64,000 bases of DNA. Origin: Chryseobacterium polytrichastri. Its GTDB lineage: Bacteria > Bacteroidota > Bacteroidia > Flavobacteriales > Weeksellaceae. Positions 59,587 through 64,000 of the stretch are shown in pieces; the stretch's first letter is position 1; each line of letters opens with the position of its first letter. The position numbers and the translations under genes were made by a program. The notes beneath the pieces were generated by a model. The model was not told the origin of the DNA, made no database searches, and was given only the letters and a program-made list of their open reading frames with translations. The stretch covers positions 89,186-153,185 of the forward strand of contig NZ_FRAV01000010.1 of the NCBI RefSeq assembly GCF_900142445.1, in the 5' to 3' direction.

Positions 59587-60822
59587 ATGGATAATATAGC
59601 GTTGATTGAATCCTTTGGTGATTTTAAAGACGAAAAAGGGATCAGTAAGATCGATCTTATGGCAATTATTGAAGATTCACTGAAGACTCTTTTGAGAAAA
59701 AGATTTGATTCAGATGATCATTTTGATGTAATTGTGAACCCGGATAAAGGAGATTTTCAGATATTTTTAAATAAAACGATTGTAGAGGACGAAATGTCGG
59801 AAGACGATGATTTGGAAATCGAGATCTCTGAAGCAAAGAAAATAGATTCAACTTTCGAAGTAGGCGAGGATTTTACAATGGAAATTCCTGTTGCCCAATT
59901 AGGAAGAAGAAATATTCTTACGTTGAAGCAGATTTTAGCAACTAAATTGCAGGAACATAACAACGCAATGTTGTATGAGCAGTTTAGAGACAGAATCGGA
60001 GAGATTGTAATTGGAGAAATTCACCATATCCGTCACAAACATGTGATCTTATTGGATGATGAAGAGAATGAATTTATCTTGCCAAAAGAAAATCAGATTA
60101 GTTCTGACTTCTTTAAAAAAGGTGAAAATATCAGAGCTATTGTTGAATCAGTAGATTTTAAAGGTTCAAAACCTCAGATTATTATTTCCAGAACTGCACC
60201 TAAATTCCTAGAGAAGTTATTAGAGTTGGAAATTCCTGAGATCCAAGATGGTACTATTATATTGAAAAAAGTAGTAAGAATTCCTGGTGAAAAGGCGAAG
60301 ATTGCAGTAGATGCTTATGATGACAGAATAGATCCAGTTGGTGCTTGTGTGGGTGTTAAAGGATCAAGAATTCACGGCGTTGTAAGAGAGTTGAGAAATG
60401 AAAACATCGATGTTATTCAGTGGTCTAAAAACCCTGAGATTTTAGTGAAGAGAGCTTTAGGAAATGTTACCATCAATAAAATTGACATCAACGAGGAGAC
60501 CAATTATGCTTTGGTGTATACCCCAGTTGAAGAGATTTCTAAAGTTATCGGTAAGCAAGGTCAGAATATCAGATTGGCTTCTTGGTTAACAGGATATGAA
60601 ATTGATGTATTTAGAGAGGCTAGCGAAGATGATGATGTTGAATTGAGAGAATTTAATGACGATATCGAGCAGTGGATTCTGGATGAATTTAAGAAAGTAG
60701 GTCTTACTACTGCAAAATCAGTATTGGATAAAGATACGGAAAGTCTTATCAAAATGGTTGACTTGGAAGAGGAAACGATTGAAGATGTAAAACGTATTTT
60801 AAGAGAAGAATTTGAAAGTTAA
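59587..60822 (+). CDS. nusA: Transcription termination/antitermination factor NusA
   Basis: 411 residues. N-terminal RNA-polymerase-binding domain, an S1 domain (about 135-200; GEIVIGEIHHIRHKHVILL), then two KH domains with RIPGEKAKIAV, DPVGACVGVKGSRIHGVVRELRNENIDVI and EEISKVIGKQGQNIRLASWLTGYEIDV (GKQGQ is the KH2 GxxG loop). No C-terminal acidic repeat domain of the E. coli type, as in other Bacteroidota. Modulates pausing, termination and antitermination. Confidence 0.95.
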   Translation: MDNIALIESFGDFKDEKGISKIDLMAIIEDSLKTLLRKRFDSDDHFDVIVNPDKGDFQIFLNKTIVEDEMSEDDDLEIEISEAKKIDSTFEVGEDFTMEIPVAQLGRRNILTLKQILATKLQEHNNAMLYEQFRDRIGEIVIGEIHHIRHKHVILLDDEENEFILPKENQISSDFFKKGENIRAIVESVDFKGSKPQIIISRTAPKFLEKLLELEIPEIQDGTIILKKVVRIPGEKAKIAVDAYDDRIDPVGACVGVKGSRIHGVVRELRNENIDVIQWSKNPEILVKRALGNVTINKIDINEETNYALVYTPVEEISKVIGKQGQNIRLASWLTGYEIDVFREASEDDDVELREFNDDIEQWILDEFKKVGLTTAKSVLDKDTESLIKMVDLEEETIEDVKRILREEFES

Positions 60823-60900
60823 GATTTTGAGATAAATTTTAATAATCAGTAAAAAGAAATACTTTAATTTTAAGAATTAAAAAAATAGTAAATATAATAG

Positions 60901-63894
60901 ATGCCAAAAATAAGATTAAATAAAGCGGTTAAGGAATTCAATATTTCGATGTCCAGATTAGTAGAGTTTTTACAAGCTAAGGGTATCGAGGTTGAAAGCA
61001 ATCCTAACGCTCAATTAGAAGAAGCGGCATATTCTGCATTGGAAGCTGAGTTTGCCAAAGATGGCGAACAACGTAAAGCTTCCCATGAGGTGGTGATCAC
61101 GAAAGTTCCGGAAGAAAAACTGGAAATTGAAGAAAAGAAAACCCCTGAAGTAATAAGAGCTAAAGCTAACAGACCGGAAACTAGAATTTTAGGTAAAATA
61201 GACTTAGAGTCTAAAACCCCTGAAGTTGAAGAAACTCCTGTTGCTCCTGTAGCAGCACCGGTAGTGGTAGAAGAAAAGAAAATAGAAGAAGTAGTAGTAC
61301 CACCAACGCCAACACCGGAACCAGAAGTAAAGGCGGCTCCTGAGAAAGAAAAGCAGGAATTCAAAGTTCTGGATAAAATTGACTTGTCTCAGATAGAATC
61401 TAGAAATAGACCTGTAAAAAAAGATAAACCTAAAGTGGAAGATAAAAAAGCGGAGGAAAAACCAGTTGAGCCTGTGAAAGAAGCTCCAAAGCCCGTTGTA
61501 GAGCCCGTAGCTAAACCTGTTGAGGTTAAGGACGAGCCTAAAAAAGTAGAGCCAGAGCCTCAAGAACCGCAGAAGATTGAAACGGTTTATCAAAAACTTG
61601 ATGGTCCTAAAATTGTTGGTGAAAAAATCGACTTAAGTCAGTTTGCACCAAAACCTAATTCTGGGGCTAAAAAGAAAAGAAAAAGAATTGAAAAACCTGG
61701 AGGGCCTAATCAGGCAAACTCAGGAAACAATCAACAAGGAGGAAATAATAACAACCAAGGTGGTCCTCAAGGAAACCGTCCGCCAGGTCAAGGAAACAAC
61801 CAAGGTGGTGGGCAAAACCGTCCTCAAGGTCAAGGTGGCCCAGGTGGAAACCGTCCTCCAGGACAAGGTGGACCTCGTTTTGGTAATAACCAAGGAAATC
61901 GTCCTCCAGGACAAGGTGGTGGTTTCAAAAAAGGCCCAGGTGGTGGAAACAACAACAGACCTGGTCAAAGAACGATGCCTGTTGAATTAACCGACGAGCA
62001 AGTTAAAAACCAAATCAAGGAAACCCTTGAGAAATTAACCAATAAAGGAGGTAAATCTAAATCTGCTAAACACAGAAAAGATAAAAGAACTTACCGTAGA
62101 GAACAAGATGAGCGTCAGCAGGAAGCAGATGCAAGAGATACTTCACTAAAAGTTACAGAATTTATCACTGTCGGAGAATTGGCAAGTTTGATGGATGTAA
62201 GCGCAACAGAAGTAATTTCTGCTTGTTTCTCTCTAGGAGTAATGGTAACAATGAACCAAAGATTAGAAGCTGATACTTTATTATTAGTTGCTGATGAATT
62301 TGGTTATAAAATAGAATTCTCGGATGCTGATCTGGAAGAAACTGATGCTGAAGACGAAATCGACAGTGAAGAAGATCTTCAATTCAGAGCTCCAATTGTT
62401 ACAGTAATGGGTCACGTTGACCACGGTAAAACGTCATTACTTGACTACATCAGAAAAACAAATGTTATTGCTGGTGAATCTGGAGGTATTACGCAGCATA
62501 TTGGTGCTTATAACGTGAAATTGGAAAATGGTCAGAGAATTACATTCTTAGATACACCAGGTCACGAAGCGTTTACAGCAATGAGAGCCAGAGGTGCTCA
62601 AATCACAGATATTGCAATTATTGTAATTGCGGCAGATGATGATGTGATGCCTCAAACGAGAGAAGCTATTTCTCACGCACAGGCTGCTGGTGTACCAATG
62701 ATTATTGCAATAAACAAAGTAGATAGACCAAGTGCAAATCCTGATAATATCCGTCAACAACTTTCTGGGATGAATATCTTAGTAGAAGAGTGGGGAGGAA
62801 ATGTTCAGGCACAGGAAATTTCTGCTAAGTTTGGTAATAATATGGACGTTCTATTAGAGAAAGTATTACTTCAGGCAGAAATGCTAGATTTAAAAGCTAA
62901 TCCGGATAGAAATGCTCAAGGTGTTGTTATTGAAGCTTCATTAGATAAAGGAAGAGGTTATGTGGCTACAATGTTAGTACAAACTGGGACTTTGAAAGTT
63001 GGAGATTATGTAGTAGCAGGTAAAAACCATGGTAAGGTAAAAGCGATGCTTGACGAAAGAGGAAGAAACCTTAAGGAAGCAGGTCCATCTATCCCAGTTA
63101 CTATTTTAGGACTAGACGGAGCGCCAACAGCTGGTGATAAGTTTAAAGTATATGAAGATGAAAGTGAAGCTAAAACTATTGCTAATAAGAGAGAGCAGCT
63201 TCAAAGAGAACTTTCTATCAGAACTAAGAAACATACAACACTTGAAGAGCTTGGTAGAAGAATTGCATTAGGTGAGTTCAAGGAATTGAATATTATCCTG
63301 AAAGGTGACGTTGATGGTTCAGTTGAAGCATTATCAGATCAGTTGCAAAGATTATCTACTGCAGAGATCAATGTGAACATTCTTCATAAAGGTGTTGGAC
63401 AGATCACAGAATCTGATGTTAACTTAGCAACTGCTTCAGATGCAATTATTATCGGATTTAATGTAAGAGCTGGTGGTAATGCTAAAGAATTAGCAGATAA
63501 GGAAGAAATCGAGATCAGAACATATTCTGTAATCTATGCTGCTATTGACGAAGTTAAAGAAGCAATGGAAGGTATGCTTTCTCCTGAGATTAAAGAGCAG
63601 GTAATTGGTAATGTTGAGATTAGAGAAGTCTTCAAGATTTCTAAAGTTGGAACAATTGCTGGTTGTATGGTTCTTTCAGGAAAAGTTACCAGACAGTCTA
63701 AAGTAAGAGTACTTCGTGATGGTATCGTGAAATTTGATGGTGAACTTGAAAGTTTAAAACGTTTCAAAGACGATGTAAAAGAAGTAACAAAAGGTTACGA
63801 ATGTGGATTGAACCTAAAAGGTTATAACGACATCGAAACTGGTGATATTCTTGAGGTTTACGAAGAAGTAGCCGTTAAGAAGAAATTGAAATAA
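60901..63894 (+). CDS. infB: Translation initiation factor IF-2
   Basis: 997 residues. GTPase that places initiator tRNA on the 30S subunit. An IF2_N-like start ([22 protein letters not shown]) is followed by a Pro/Glu/Lys-rich region (about 60-250) and a Gly/Asn/Gln/Pro-rich stretch (about 265-360) with repeated NRPPGQG. The second IF2_N domain ([17 protein letters not shown]) precedes the G domain: G1 GHVDHGKT at 504-511, DTPGHE, and NKVD. Domains II, III ([21 protein letters not shown]) and IV complete the protein. Starts 78 nt after nusA. Confidence 0.96.
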   Translation: MPKIRLNKAVKEFNISMSRLVEFLQAKGIEVESNPNAQLEEAAYSALEAEFAKDGEQRKASHEVVITKVPEEKLEIEEKKTPEVIRAKANRPETRILGKIDLESKTPEVEETPVAPVAAPVVVEEKKIEEVVVPPTPTPEPEVKAAPEKEKQEFKVLDKIDLSQIESRNRPVKKDKPKVEDKKAEEKPVEPVKEAPKPVVEPVAKPVEVKDEPKKVEPEPQEPQKIETVYQKLDGPKIVGEKIDLSQFAPKPNSGAKKKRKRIEKPGGPNQANSGNNQQGGNNNNQGGPQGNRPPGQGNNQGGGQNRPQGQGGPGGNRPPGQGGPRFGNNQGNRPPGQGGGFKKGPGGGNNNRPGQRTMPVELTDEQVKNQIKETLEKLTNKGGKSKSAKHRKDKRTYRREQDERQQEADARDTSLKVTEFITVGELASLMDVSATEVISACFSLGVMVTMNQRLEADTLLLVADEFGYKIEFSDADLEETDAEDEIDSEEDLQFRAPIVTVMGHVDHGKTSLLDYIRKTNVIAGESGGITQHIGAYNVKLENGQRITFLDTPGHEAFTAMRARGAQITDIAIIVIAADDDVMPQTREAISHAQAAGVPMIIAINKVDRPSANPDNIRQQLSGMNILVEEWGGNVQAQEISAKFGNNMDVLLEKVLLQAEMLDLKANPDRNAQGVVIEASLDKGRGYVATMLVQTGTLKVGDYVVAGKNHGKVKAMLDERGRNLKEAGPSIPVTILGLDGAPTAGDKFKVYEDESEAKTIANKREQLQRELSIRTKKHTTLEELGRRIALGEFKELNIILKGDVDGSVEALSDQLQRLSTAEINVNILHKGVGQITESDVNLATASDAIIIGFNVRAGGNAKELADKEEIEIRTYSVIYAAIDEVKEAMEGMLSPEIKEQVIGNVEIREVFKISKVGTIAGCMVLSGKVTRQSKVRVLRDGIVKFDGELESLKRFKDDVKEVTKGYECGLNLKGYNDIETGDILEVYEEVAVKKKLK

Positions 63895-63949
63895 ATTATA
63901 TTTTATGACTAGTCCTAAAATAGGTTTACAAGTTATCAATTAAGATACG

Positions 63950-63981
63950 AATCCGGAAGATTTTACTTTTCCGGATTTTTT
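63950..63981 (+). terminator. Intrinsic terminator after infB
   Basis: AATCCGGAA (63950-63958) and TTCCGGATT (63969-63977) form a 9-bp stem with a 10-nt loop, followed by TTTT. It lies 56 nt past the infB stop and ends the rimP-nusA-infB operon. Confidence 0.85.
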
Positions 63982-64000
63982 ATGCATCATTTCCGGTGTT

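Noticed and set aside
61643..61990. 115-codon open frame inside infB (+1 frame)
   Set aside because: It arises from the repeated Gly/Gln/Pro-coding stretch; no promoter or family resemblance.
1..64000. CRISPR arrays, tRNA/rRNA genes, insertion sequences, prophage
   Set aside because: I found no regularly spaced repeats, cloverleaf-like RNA, transposase or phage structural gene on reading through both strands; a dedicated tRNA search was not possible.

Overview
The window looks like chromosome from a low-GC Bacteroidota bacterium, most likely a Chryseobacterium-like member of the Flavobacteriia. This is inferred from two proteins with type-B type IX secretion (T9SS) C-terminal signals, many promoters matching the Bacteroidota -7 consensus TAnnTTTG, almost no Shine-Dalgarno sequences, abundant lipoproteins and A+T-rich coding sequence. 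I see no tRNA, rRNA, CRISPR array, insertion sequence or phage gene.

Layout. 1-677: 5' part of dnaB (minus strand). 834-10216: minus-strand envelope and metabolic genes: two tandem T9SS/SprB-repeat surface proteins, a secreted helical protein, an MFS transporter, lipoproteins, a GH3-family enzyme and a small repeat protein. 10466-13834: mfd. 13970-18442: tandem paralogues, with three secreted proteins spaced 3 nt apart behind one promoter and then two lipoproteins. 18533-19096: pth. 19243-22652: a bicarbonate/CO2 cluster (two beta-carbonic anhydrases, a SulP transporter, a small secreted protein).

23026-58885: a surface-polysaccharide locus of about 36 kb. ugd, rfbB and rfbA supply UDP-glucuronate and dTDP-4-keto-6-deoxyglucose. 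A second operon starts with a Wzm/Wzt exporter and continues with a sugar 3,4-ketoisomerase, an acyltransferase and an aminotransferase for a dTDP-3-acylamino-sugar, then many glycosyltransferases, an SDR protein, a polytopic membrane protein, an AsnB-type amidotransferase and an FkbM-type methyltransferase. A smaller minus-strand operon (27306-23026) adds three glycosyltransferases and two hexapeptide acyltransferases.

Between these two operons, on the opposite strand, lies a compact nine-gene island (27400-36279): two methyltransferases, an FkbH-like HAD-IIIC protein, a dedicated acyl carrier protein, a VOC-fold protein and two MBOAT/SGNH-like pairs. I read it as a cassette that charges a small hydroxyacyl group (glyceryl or a derivative is the best guess) on a carrier protein and transfers acyl groups to the exported glycan. 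It is the strongest candidate for an undescribed system here.

59104-63894: rimP-nusA-infB, driven by a textbook Bacteroidota promoter with a terminator-like hairpin in its leader, and closed by a terminator at 63950-63981.
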